Origin: an uncultured Lysobacter sp.
GTDB lineage: Bacteria > Pseudomonadota > Gammaproteobacteria > Xanthomonadales > Xanthomonadaceae
Reading direction: 5' to 3'
Assembly: GCA_946480055.1 (NCBI GenBank)
Contig: CAMLID010000019.1
Span: forward strand, 1-55,715
Length of the DNA: 55,715 nucleotides
The notes below the pieces were generated by a model. It was not told the origin of the DNA and did not search any database. It saw only the letters and a list, made by a program, of their open reading frames with translations. Shown piece by piece: positions 1 through 7,963 of this stretch (position 1 is the stretch's first letter; every line of letters starts with the position of its first letter). Both the position numbers and the translations under genes were made by a program.

Positions 1-676
1 GATCGAGGCGGGCGATGCGGTGCAGGCTGACGCGGCCGAACTTGGAGGCGTCGGTCAGCACCACGACCCGGCGCGCGTGTTCGACCATGCGGTGGTTGAG
101 GCTGGCTTCGGCCTCGTGGTGGGTGGTCAGCCCGAACTGCAGGTCCAGTCCGTCCACGCCCAGGTATACGGCGTCGAAGCTGTAGGGGGTGAGGCTGGCC
201 TCGGCGCGGCTGCCCTGCAGCGACAGCGATTGCTTGCGCAGCAATCCGCCGGTGAGCAGCAGCTCCACGCCGGGCGCGTTGGACAGTTCCCAGGCGATGT
301 TGAGGCCGTTGGTCATGACCGTGACGTCGCGATGCTGGCGCAGGTGGCGGGCCAGGGTCATCGTGGTCGAGCCGGAGTCGATGATGATGTTGTCGCCGGG
401 CTTGACCAGGCGCGCGGCGTGCGCGCCGATCGACTCCTTCAGCGGCAGGTTGAGCGTGTCCTTCTCGTGGATGTCCTGTTCCTGCGGCGGCGTGCGCACC
501 AGGGTGGCGCCGCCGTGGTTGCGCGTGGCCAGGCCCTGCGACTCGATATGGCTGAGGTCGGCGCGGATCGTCACCGACGACACATCGAATTGCTCGACCA
601 GATCCGCGACCTGCACGTTGCCGTGCTGAACCAGCAGTTGCAGGATCTGTTGCCGGCGTTGGCGGGTGTTTCGCAT
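1..676 (-). CDS. agaR: DeoR-family transcriptional regulator, AgaR-like (3' end outside window)
   Basis: Cytoplasmic DNA-binding repressor of the DeoR family. The ATG at 674-676 opens with MRNTRQRRQQILQLLVQHG and a DeoR-type winged HTH in residues about 6-56 (VADLVEQFDVSSVTIRADL). The sugar-phosphate-sensing domain follows, with the family hallmarks DSGSTT and TDASKFGR. About 225 codons are visible and the C-terminus lies beyond position 1. It is the last visible gene of the leftward operon agaS-ROK kinase-kbaZ-agaR. That context makes it the likely regulator of GalNAc/galactosamine catabolism, with GalN-6-P or tagatose-6-P type effectors known for the family. The specific name AgaR is inferred from neighbours; the DeoR assignment is firm. 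Confidence 0.85.
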   Translation of the reverse strand, partial: MRNTRQRRQQILQLLVQHGNVQVADLVEQFDVSSVTIRADLSHIESQGLATRNHGGATLVRTPPQEQDIHEKDTLNLPLKESIGAHAARLVKPGDNIIIDSGSTTMTLARHLRQHRDVTVMTNGLNIAWELSNAPGVELLLTGGLLRKQSLSLQGSRAEASLTPYSFDAVYLGVDGLDLQFGLTTHHEAEASLNHRMVEHARRVVVLTDASKFGRVSLHRIARLD

Positions 677-710
677 GACGGGCCTTGGTAGTCGGGACGG
701 AAGCCGAAGC

Positions 711-2045
711 TTACCGTTCCGAAAGCGCACTGGCAGCAGAGGTTTCGTTTTCGTCGCGCGTGCCGGCGCGGTTGCGGGCGCAGGCGCGGGCGTACTCGGC
801 CAGGCGGCCGAAAATCCTGTGCCGGATCAATGCCAGCGGCTCGGGCGCCAGGCGGCCGGCCTCGATCTCGCGCTGCTGCTCGGGCATGAACTGGCTGAGC
901 AGGATCGCCGGCGGCGGCAGCGCCTGCAGGTTCGCGACCAGCCGCTCCATCGCGGCCTGCACTTCCGGCTCGCCCCAGTAATAGCGGCAGCGGTCGCTGA
1001 GCGCGTAGCCGCGCAGCAGGCGCAGCTGGCGCTCGTCGCCGCTGTAGTGGTTGCGCCAATGCGCGGGGCGTTCGCGCATGACCCGGTCCAGCACTTCGGC
1101 CAGATCGGAGCGCTGCGCCGGCGGCAGCAGTTCGCCTTCGATCGCCGCCAGCGCGAACAGCGCCTCGCGATAGGCGTAGGTCGCGGCCGGGCCGACCTTG
1201 AGGATGGCGTAGTGGTCGCGCACCAGCGCGTGCAGCGAGGCCTCGGTCTGGTAATCGGTGGAATGCGCCTCGTAGACGATGCGCGGCTGGCTCTCGACGA
1301 AGGCCGACAGTTCGGCCGCGGCCTGAGGGTCGTAGTGGTGCACGCTGCTATGGTCGAAGTCGACGCCGGGTTGCACCACCATCGCGATCACGCGCTCCCA
1401 GGCCGGAGCCAGGTCCGGTGCCTGGAAGGCGAGGCGGTGGATCTCCAGAGTGCGGGCGGCCGCGTCCGGACGCGTCACCGACAGGCCAGCGGCGAGCGAG
1501 GCTTCGCCGCCGGGCACCGGCACTTCGGTGCCGATCACGTAGACCGGCGGCGGCAGCCCGGCTTCGGCGGCGGTGCGTTCGGCGATCCGCGCCAGCTCGG
1601 CCGAGCGCGCGGCCACGATCTCGTCCGGCAGCGGCGTGGGGTCGTCGGCGCAGGACATGCTGCAGTCGAGGTGGATCTTGTGGAAACCGGCGGCGACGTA
1701 GGCGGCGATCAGCTCGCGCGCATGCGCCATGGCTTCGGCGGCCGGGCGTCGCTGCCAGGCGTTCGGACCCAGGTGATCGCCGCCGAGGATCAGGCGTTCG
1801 CTCGGGAAATCCTGCGTGCGCGCCAACTGCAGCACGTAGTCGCGGTACTGGGCCGGGTTCATGCCGGTGTAACCGCCGAACTGGTCGACCTGGTTCGAGG
1901 TCGCCTCGATCAGCAGCACGGTGTCGTAGCGGCGCGCGACCTGCATCGCCGCCAGCAGCACCTGCTCGTTGCTGCAGCAGACGCTGTACAGGCCGACGTT
2001 CTCGCCACGACGGTGGGCGGCGATCAGCGATTGCACTGCAGACAT
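711..2045 (-). CDS. kbaZ: D-tagatose-bisphosphate aldolase class II, non-catalytic subunit (KbaZ/GatZ family)
   Basis: 444 aa, close to the 420-426 aa usual for GatZ/KbaZ. In this family the protein stabilises or activates the catalytic KbaY/GatY aldolase, which cleaves tagatose-1,6-bisphosphate to DHAP and glyceraldehyde-3-phosphate; some members have been proposed to act as sugar-phosphate kinases. Family stretches visible are GLYSVCCSNEQVLLAAM, LLIEATSNQVDQFGGYTGM, LILGGDHLGPNAW and YVIGTEVPVPGGE. The start at MSAVQSLIAAHRRGE is chosen because it matches the family N-terminus; an in-frame upstream extension to 2138 would overlap the kinase gene and reads as non-coding. It sits 34 bp downstream of the ROK kinase and 34 bp before agaR. 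No KbaY partner is in the window. Confidence 0.88.
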   Translation of the reverse strand: MSAVQSLIAAHRRGENVGLYSVCCSNEQVLLAAMQVARRYDTVLLIEATSNQVDQFGGYTGMNPAQYRDYVLQLARTQDFPSERLILGGDHLGPNAWQRRPAAEAMAHARELIAAYVAAGFHKIHLDCSMSCADDPTPLPDEIVAARSAELARIAERTAAEAGLPPPVYVIGTEVPVPGGEASLAAGLSVTRPDAAARTLEIHRLAFQAPDLAPAWERVIAMVVQPGVDFDHSSVHHYDPQAAAELSAFVESQPRIVYEAHSTDYQTEASLHALVRDHYAILKVGPAATYAYREALFALAAIEGELLPPAQRSDLAEVLDRVMRERPAHWRNHYSGDERQLRLLRGYALSDRCRYYWGEPEVQAAMERLVANLQALPPPAILLSQFMPEQQREIEAGRLAPEPLALIRHRIFGRLAEYARACARNRAGTRDENETSAASALSER

Positions 2046-2079
2046 GAGGGCCTCTGGTGTTCGGGGCGTAGTCGGAGAA

Positions 2080-3027
2080 TCAGGACGCGCGGTTGCGCTG
2101 GCGCGCGAGCAGCGCCGCGCCGCGCGCGCCGCCGGCATCGCCGAACGCGGGCGGCAGGATCGGCGGCACGCGTGGGCCGCGGAACAGATGCGCAGCTACC
2201 GCAGCGGGCAGATCGCGGTACAGCATCTCGAGTTTCGACAGGCCGCCGCCGAGCACGATGACGTGCGGGTCCAGCGCCAGCACCAGGCCGGCCAGGCCGT
2301 AGCCGAGCAGGTCGCGGTGGATGTCGAGCGCGCGCAGCGCGGTGATCTCGCCTTGCTGCGCCCGTATCGCGATCGCGCTGGCGTCGATGGCGTCGCCGCC
2401 GAGCTGCTGGTGGATCAGGGCCAGCCCACTGCCGGAGACGTAGCGCTCCATGCAGCCGCGCAGGCCGCAGGCGCAGTCCAGCAACGGCAGGGAATGACGT
2501 TGCAGCAGCTCGGCCGGCGCGCTCCAGTGGCCCCATTCGCCGGCGATGCCGTTGTGGCCGGCGATCAGCCGGCCGTCGAGGCAGTAACCGCCGCCGGCGC
2601 CGGTGCCGAGGATCGCGCCGAACATGCTGGGATAGCCCGCAGCCGCGCCGCCGTGGGCTTCCGACAAAGCGAAGCACTGGCAGTCGTTGCCCAAATACAG
2701 CGGGCGCCGCAGGCGCGCGCGCAGGTCCTCTTCAACGCGTTGGCCGGTCAGCGCCGGCACGTTGGAACTGAGTTGGCGCCCGTTGTCGCGATCGACCACG
2801 CCCGGTACGCCCAGGCCGACCGCCGTGCTGGTGAGGCCGAGCTCCGCGTCGGCGGCGAGCACCAGGGCGACGACCTCCTGCAGGAAGGCCTCGTAGTCCT
2901 GGGTCGGGGTGGCGACGCGGCGCCGATAACGCACCTCCATCGCCTGGTCGCAGGCGACCAGTTCGATCTTGGTACCGCCGATGTCCAGGCCGTACCAGGT
3001 CTGCGCGGAGGCGTTCGTATCAGTCAT
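2080..3027 (-). CDS. ROK-family sugar kinase (NagK-like; probable GalNAc kinase)
   Basis: 315-aa cytoplasmic ROK kinase. The N-terminal ATP-binding signature is YGLDIGGTKIELVA (residues about 12-25). The ROK signature and zinc site is CACGLRGCMERYVSG, with Cys residues spaced as in NagK (CxCGxxGC). The substrate/base region contains NDCQCFALSEA and GTGAGGGY. E. coli NagK, a GlcNAc kinase, is 303 aa. Here the gene lies between agaS and kbaZ, and its start overlaps the end of agaS by 8 bp, indicating one operon and translational coupling. From the context I infer phosphorylation of imported GalNAc (or galactosamine) to the 6-phosphate. GlcNAc kinase activity is the alternative and cannot be excluded from sequence. 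Confidence 0.85.
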   Translation of the reverse strand: MTDTNASAQTWYGLDIGGTKIELVACDQAMEVRYRRRVATPTQDYEAFLQEVVALVLAADAELGLTSTAVGLGVPGVVDRDNGRQLSSNVPALTGQRVEEDLRARLRRPLYLGNDCQCFALSEAHGGAAAGYPSMFGAILGTGAGGGYCLDGRLIAGHNGIAGEWGHWSAPAELLQRHSLPLLDCACGLRGCMERYVSGSGLALIHQQLGGDAIDASAIAIRAQQGEITALRALDIHRDLLGYGLAGLVLALDPHVIVLGGGLSKLEMLYRDLPAAVAAHLFRGPRVPPILPPAFGDAGGARGAALLARQRNRAS

Positions 3028-4177
3028 GGCGATGGATGATCACGCCTTGGACGACACGGTTGACGGTGCCGTCGGGGAACGGATTGTCGGGCGTCAGGCC
3101 CAAGCCGGCGGAGCGGTGCAGGGCGTAGCGCTGGGCCATGCTCAGCCACAGCGGCGCCAGCCAGGGGTCGGGCAGGGCCGGCGCATCCAGAGTGAAATCG
3201 TCGGCATCGGCATGCTCGTCGCCCGGGCCGACCGAAAGCACGCGCGCGGCGATGCCGTCGCGGCGCAGTTCGTCCAGCAGGTCCTGCTCGTAACGGCGCG
3301 CGACCGTTTCGGCGCTGCGCAGCACCACCACCAGCGTTTCGCTATCGAGCGTGGACTTGGGGCCGTGGCGGAAACCCAGAGGCGTGTTCGCCAGCGCGAG
3401 CACGCGGCCGGCGGTGAGTTCCAGCAGCTTGAGCGCGGCTTCGCGCGCCAGCGCTTCCAGCGGTCCGCTGCCCAGGTAGATCACGCGCGTGTACGGCGCC
3501 CGCGCGAGCGCGGCCACGGGCGCGTCCCAGTCCGTCAAGGCGCGGCGGCCGTGCGCGGCGAGCGTACGCAACTGCTGCAGCCGCTGCGGCCACGGCGCGG
3601 GATCGAACACGGCGAGCGCGGCGAGCTGCATGCAGCTCAGGCTGCTGGTCATGGCGAAGGCGCGGTCGCAGCTGGCTTCGGGCATAAGCAGGGTCAGCGT
3701 GTCGGCGCGGCCCTGGCCGCGTCGCGCGAGTTCGCCTTCGCCGTTGCAGGTGATGTCGAGGAAGCGCGCGTCGGCGACGCGTTCGCGCACCAGTGCCACC
3801 GCGGCGACGCTCTCGGGGCTGGAGCCGCTGCGTCCGAACGACACCAGCAGGGTCGGTCGCTCGCGCTGCAGGTACAGCGACGGATGTGTCAGCAGGCTGG
3901 TCGTATGCAGGGCGCGCACGTCGGCCGGCCATTGCGCGTTGATCTGGTCGGCGACCATCTCGGCGATGAAGCCGGAGCTGCCGGCGCCGGTGAGGATCAC
4001 CCGGTGTCCGGGCTGGCGTAGCCAATCGCCGAGAAAGCCGTCGATGCGCGCGCTCTGCTGAGCCAGCGCCTCGGCCAAGTCTTCCCACAGCGCGGGCTGC
4101 TGGGCGATTTCCTCGGCGGTGTGGGCTCCACCCAGGCGGTGCCAGGCGGACAAGTCGGGGAGTACGGGAGCGTCCAT
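3020..4177 (-). CDS. agaS: AgaS-type SIS-domain D-galactosamine-6-phosphate deaminase/isomerase
   Basis: 385 aa, almost the same length as E. coli AgaS (384). It has two SIS (sugar isomerase) domains. The first carries ILTGAGSSGFIAEMVADQIN and VSFGRSGSSPESVAA (about residues 55-125). The second carries VIYLGSGPLEALAREAALK and GFRHGPKSTLD (about 230-285), the latter being typical of AgaS/GlmS-type deaminases. The known AgaS reaction is deamination/isomerisation of galactosamine-6-phosphate to tagatose-6-phosphate plus ammonia. It is the first gene of the leftward operon, with an AGGAA ribosome-binding site just upstream of its ATG (4175-4177). The AT-rich region above it carries putative AgaR repeats. 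It could be confused with other SIS isomerases, but length and neighbours favour AgaS. Confidence 0.9.
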   Translation of the reverse strand: MDAPVLPDLSAWHRLGGAHTAEEIAQQPALWEDLAEALAQQSARIDGFLGDWLRQPGHRVILTGAGSSGFIAEMVADQINAQWPADVRALHTTSLLTHPSLYLQRERPTLLVSFGRSGSSPESVAAVALVRERVADARFLDITCNGEGELARRGQGRADTLTLLMPEASCDRAFAMTSSLSCMQLAALAVFDPAPWPQRLQQLRTLAAHGRRALTDWDAPVAALARAPYTRVIYLGSGPLEALAREAALKLLELTAGRVLALANTPLGFRHGPKSTLDSETLVVVLRSAETVARRYEQDLLDELRRDGIAARVLSVGPGDEHADADDFTLDAPALPDPWLAPLWLSMAQRYALHRSAGLGLTPDNPFPDGTVNRVVQGVIIHRHD

Positions 4178-4215
4178 TCACGGTTCCTGTTGGGCACAAG
4201 CACGATCTGTGTTTT

Positions 4216-4255
4216 CTTTCGAAAAGTCAAATATCGAAAGTCAATGGAAAGTTAT
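4216..4255. promoter_or_regulatory. Putative AgaR operator, agaS side
   Basis: An AT-rich stretch upstream of agaS holds repeated GAAA(G) units on the plus strand (CTTTC on the minus). These are the near-palindrome CTTTCGAAAAG at 4216-4226, CGAAAGTCAA starting at 4235 and GGAAAGTTA starting at 4246; the last two GAAAG units are 11 bp apart. DeoR-family AgaR proteins are known to bind CTTTC-type direct repeats, and an agaR-like gene closes this operon. The regulator match is inference. Confidence 0.5.
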
Positions 4256-4366
4256 AGGTCCGAGGGCTTCGGAGTCGCCAAATTCAGGGGTGGCAATGTT
4301 GTCCTGCAGCAAATCGCTGGGGTAACGGAAATTTCATAAAGGCTGTGCGCTAAATTGTAAGTTGTT

Positions 4367-4451
4367 CTTTGCCAAATCTTTCAATATTAATTAAAAATCC
4401 TTGCCTTTTCTTTGCAATTTCTTGACATTTTTCAAAAGACTGCCCTAGAGT
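4367..4451 (+). promoter_or_regulatory. Putative sigma70 promoter and second AgaR-like repeat for the GH31 gene
   Basis: TTGACA at 4422-4427, an 18-bp spacer and TAGAGT at 4446-4451 form a plausible -35/-10 pair 49 bp before the GTG at 4500. Upstream, CTTTG (4367) and CTTTC (4378) lie 11 bp apart, the same spacing as the repeats near agaS, and CTTTTCTTTG starts at 4405. The whole gap 4178-4499 (322 bp) is strikingly AT-rich against its surroundings, as expected for a divergent regulatory region. No gene is seen in it. Confidence 0.45.
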
Positions 4452-4499
4452 CGGTCGCCAGGGTTTCGTATTCCGCGTAAGGCGGGCTTTGGGGGCGCA

Positions 4500-7400
4500 G
4501 TGAAAGCCGATGCACACAGCCACAGCCATAGCCGTCAGCTGATCACAGCGATGTGCGGCCTGTTGCTGTTCGCTGCGCCGGCCCTGGCCGAACCGCTGGG
4601 CAACCTCCGTGCGATCGCACCGGTGTCGGGCGACGCAGGTGCGCCGGCCTGGACCATCACCACCGACAACGGTGCGCGTCTCCGCATCGATCTGCTGCGC
4701 GCCGATCTGCTACGCGTGCAGGCCGGGCGCAACGGCAAGCTGACGCCGCCCGCCGACAAGGCCACGCCGATCGTGCTGGCGCAGCTGGTGTCGAAGGTGG
4801 CTTACACCTACGAAGAGGACGCGGACGAACTGCGTATCCGCACCGACGCGCTGGTGCTGCATATCCAACGTCAGCCGCTGCGTCTGTCGCTGGACCGGAT
4901 CGCGGCTGGCAAGCCCCTGCCGCTGTGGCGCGAACTGCAGCCGCTGGATCTGGCCAAGGACCAAAGCGTGCAGGTGCTGTCCAGCGAAGCGGGCGAGCAC
5001 TACTACGGCGGCGGCCAGCAGAACGGGCGTTTCGAGTTCAAGGGTCGCGAACTGGAGATTTCCTACTCCGGCGGCTGGGAGGACGGCGACCGTCCGAGTC
5101 CGGCGCCGATGCTGCTGAGCTCGCGCGGCTGGGGCATGGTCCGCAACACCTGGAGCGACGGCAACTACGACCTGCGCCAGCCCGACCAGTCCACCTTGCT
5201 GCATCGCGAAGACCGTTTCGACGCCTACTACTTCGTCGGCGCCGGCCTGCCCGAACTGCTGGACCGCTACACCGCGCTGACCGGCCGCGCCGGCCTGTTG
5301 CCGCGCTGGGCGCTGTCCTATGGCGACGCCGATTGCTACAACGACGGCGACAACAAGAAGAAGCCGGGCACCGTGCCCGAGGGCTGGAGCGACGGCCCCA
5401 CCGGTACCACCCCGGACGTGGTCGAGAGCGTCGCACGCAAATACCGCGAACACGACATGCCGGGCGGCTGGATCCTGCCCAACGACGGCTACGGCTGCGG
5501 CTACAAGGAACTGCCGAAGGTCGCGCAGGGCCTGGCGCGATACGGTTTCCGCACCGGCCTGTGGACCGAGGACGGCGTCGACAAGATCGCCTGGGAAGTC
5601 GGCAAGGCCGGCAGCCGCGTGCAGAAGCTGGACGTGGCCTGGACCGGAAAGGGCTACCAGTTCGCGATGGACGCCAACCACGCGGCCTACGACGGCATCC
5701 TCGACAATTCCGATTCGCGCCCGTTCCTGTGGACGGTGATGGGCTGGGCCGGCGTGCAGCGTTACGCGGTGGCCTGGACCGGCGACCAGAGCGGCAGCTG
5801 GGACTACATCCGCTGGCATATCCCGACACTGATCGGTTCGGGCCTGTCGGGCATGGCCTACGCCACCGGCGATGTCGACGGCATCTTCGGCGGCAGCGCC
5901 GAGACCTACACCCGCGATCTGCAGTGGAAGAGCTTCACCCCGGTGCTGATGGGCATGTCCGGCTGGTCGTCGGCCGGGCGCAAGCATCCGTGGTGGTACG
6001 ACGAACCCTACCGCAGCATCAACCGCGACTACCTCAAGTTGAAGATGCGCCTGACTCCGTACATGTACGGTCTGGCGCGCGAGGCCGAACGCAGCGGCGC
6101 GCCGCCGGTGCGTGCGCTGATGTGGGACTACCCGCAGGATCCGCAGGCCTACACCGAGGCGCACAAGTACCAGTTCCTGCTCGGCCGCGAGCTGTTGGTC
6201 GCGCCGGTCTACCGCAGCCAGGCCGCCAGCCGCGGCTGGCGGCGCGACATCCACCTGCCGCCGGGCCGCTGGATCGACTACTGGGACGGCCGCCAGCTGC
6301 AGGCCGGCGCGCAGGGCCGTCAGCTCGATCGCCAGGTCGATCTGGCGACGTTGCCGCTGTTCGTGCGCGCCGGCGCGATCCTGCCGATGTACCCGGCCAT
6401 GCTCTACGACGGCGAGAAGCCGCTGGACGAGCTCACCCTGGACCTGTATCCGCAGGGCGAGTCGCACTACACGTTATATGAGGACGACGGCAGCACCCGC
6501 CGCAACGTGCAGGGCGAGTTCGCCGAACAGGCCATCGCCATGCGGGCGCCGGAGCAGGGCAGCGGCGAAGTGCGCGTGCGCATCGAGGCGCAGCGCGGCC
6601 AGTACACCGGCCAGCTGCCGCAGCGCCGTTATGCCCTGCGCGTGCTCAGCCGCGAACGCCCGCGCGCGGTCGAACTGGACGGCCGCGCGCTGCCGGCGCT
6701 GGCCGACCGCGCCGCGTGGGCGTCGGCCGCGGAGGGCTGGTACTTCGATCCGGCCGAACGCCGCGGCACCTTGCACGTGCGCAGCGCGCCCATCGACATT
6801 CGACGCGCGCTGGAGTTCCGTCTCGATCTGCCGGTCGCTGCGGCCGTGCCGGACGACGCGTTCCCGACCGCGCCGGAACTCGGCCGCGCGTTGCCCCCCG
6901 ACAGCCTGCTGGTGATCAACCGTCCCGCCGAAGAGCCCGGCCATGCGCTGGAGAACGCCTTCGACGACGACCCGGCGACCTGGTTCCGGACCGTGCGCAA
7001 TCAGGCCGTGCGCACCGGCGCGCACGAATGGACGATCGGCTTCGGCGAACGCAGCCTGATCGACGGCATCGAACTGGCGCCGCGCAACGATAAGAACTGG
7101 AAGCACGGCCAGATCCGCGACTACGAAATCTATCTGGCCGACAGCAACGGCGAGTGGGGCGAGCCGATCGCGCGCGGCCAGCTGAAGTTGCAACAGGAAC
7201 TGCAGCGCATCGACTTCGCGCCGCGCGCCGGCCGGATGCTGCGCTTCCGTGTGCTGAGCACGCAGAATCCGGACGGAGACGCTGCCAGCGGCAGCGATCC
7301 CATGGTCTCGGCGGCGCAGAGCGGCGGCGCGCGCGCGGTCGACGCGCTGCGGCCGCGCGACGTCGGCCCGATCGCGCTGTCCACCTTGCGCATCCTTGAG

Positions 7401-7874
7401 CACCGTGTGCCGGAGCGTCCGGCGCAGCAACGCTACCTGTCCGAACTGGAGCTGCCACCGGCACTGGCCGGTGAGGTGGCGCGCGACCGCGCCCAGGGCG
7501 GCGCGAGCGAGATGCGCATGAACGGCCTGCATTTCCGCCGCGGTCTGGGCGTGGGCGCAGGCAGCCGCATCGATGTGCGATTGAACGGCGGCTGGCATCT
7601 GCTGCGCGCCGACCTCGGCATCGACGACCGCTGCCGCGAGGCCGGCGGCCTGCAGTTCCAGATCTGGGGCGACGACCGTTTGCTCTACGACAGCGGTCTG
7701 TTGCGCGCACCTGCCGTAGTCAAGCCGGAACTGGACATCCGCGGTCTGCAACGCCTGAGCCTACGCACGCTCGGGGCGCAAGGCGCGAAACCGGCGCAAG
7801 TCTGCGGCAACTGGGCCAACGCAGTCCTGATCGGACAGGAGGGCGATCGCGCCGACATCGCAGCCGCACCGTAA
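4500..7874 (+). CDS. Secreted GH31 glycoside hydrolase with F5/8C (CBM32-like) and NPCBM modules; probable alpha-N-acetylgalactosaminidase
   Basis: 1124 aa. A GTG start leads into a signal peptide (hydrophobic core about residues 14-28, cleavage near ALA-E at 30). The GH31 N-terminal beta-domain is followed by the catalytic (beta/alpha)8 barrel at roughly 250-560. The likely nucleophile is Asp378 in QKLDVAW and the likely acid/base is Asp429 in WTGDQSGSWDY, judged from GH31 motif order. C-terminal modules are an F5/8 type C domain (about 813-920: ENAFDDDPATWF through LRFRVLS) and an NPCBM/CBM51-like domain (about 960-1117: MNGLHFRRGLGVGAGSRI through CGNWANAVLI). The KLDVAW-type nucleophile region differs from classical alpha-glucosidases and recalls the GH31 subgroup with alpha-GalNAcase activity. 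The divergent aga operon and nearby GH109 gene support that substrate. alpha-Galactosidase is the main alternative. It acts outside the inner membrane. Confidence 0.82.
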   Translation: MKADAHSHSHSRQLITAMCGLLLFAAPALAEPLGNLRAIAPVSGDAGAPAWTITTDNGARLRIDLLRADLLRVQAGRNGKLTPPADKATPIVLAQLVSKVAYTYEEDADELRIRTDALVLHIQRQPLRLSLDRIAAGKPLPLWRELQPLDLAKDQSVQVLSSEAGEHYYGGGQQNGRFEFKGRELEISYSGGWEDGDRPSPAPMLLSSRGWGMVRNTWSDGNYDLRQPDQSTLLHREDRFDAYYFVGAGLPELLDRYTALTGRAGLLPRWALSYGDADCYNDGDNKKKPGTVPEGWSDGPTGTTPDVVESVARKYREHDMPGGWILPNDGYGCGYKELPKVAQGLARYGFRTGLWTEDGVDKIAWEVGKAGSRVQKLDVAWTGKGYQFAMDANHAAYDGILDNSDSRPFLWTVMGWAGVQRYAVAWTGDQSGSWDYIRWHIPTLIGSGLSGMAYATGDVDGIFGGSAETYTRDLQWKSFTPVLMGMSGWSSAGRKHPWWYDEPYRSINRDYLKLKMRLTPYMYGLAREAERSGAPPVRALMWDYPQDPQAYTEAHKYQFLLGRELLVAPVYRSQAASRGWRRDIHLPPGRWIDYWDGRQLQAGAQGRQLDRQVDLATLPLFVRAGAILPMYPAMLYDGEKPLDELTLDLYPQGESHYTLYEDDGSTRRNVQGEFAEQAIAMRAPEQGSGEVRVRIEAQRGQYTGQLPQRRYALRVLSRERPRAVELDGRALPALADRAAWASAAEGWYFDPAERRGTLHVRSAPIDIRRALEFRLDLPVAAAVPDDAFPTAPELGRALPPDSLLVINRPAEEPGHALENAFDDDPATWFRTVRNQAVRTGAHEWTIGFGERSLIDGIELAPRNDKNWKHGQIRDYEIYLADSNGEWGEPIARGQLKLQQELQRIDFAPRAGRMLRFRVLSTQNPDGDAASGSDPMVSAAQSGGARAVDALRPRDVGPIALSTLRILEHRVPERPAQQRYLSELELPPALAGEVARDRAQGGASEMRMNGLHFRRGLGVGAGSRIDVRLNGGWHLLRADLGIDDRCREAGGLQFQIWGDDRLLYDSGLLRAPAVVKPELDIRGLQRLSLRTLGAQGAKPAQVCGNWANAVLIGQEGDRADIAAAP

Positions 7875-7963
7875 ATCCTTCCCCCCTACATCGCGCAACG
7901 GATCTGCCGCTCCACCTTGGCTTTTGCAACGCCATCGCCAGCCAAACCAATTGGGAGTATCAC

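Noticed and set aside
20..691. Plus-strand 223-codon ORF at the left edge
   Set aside because: The minus strand here encodes a convincing DeoR regulator (HTH and TDASKFGR motif) running off the edge.
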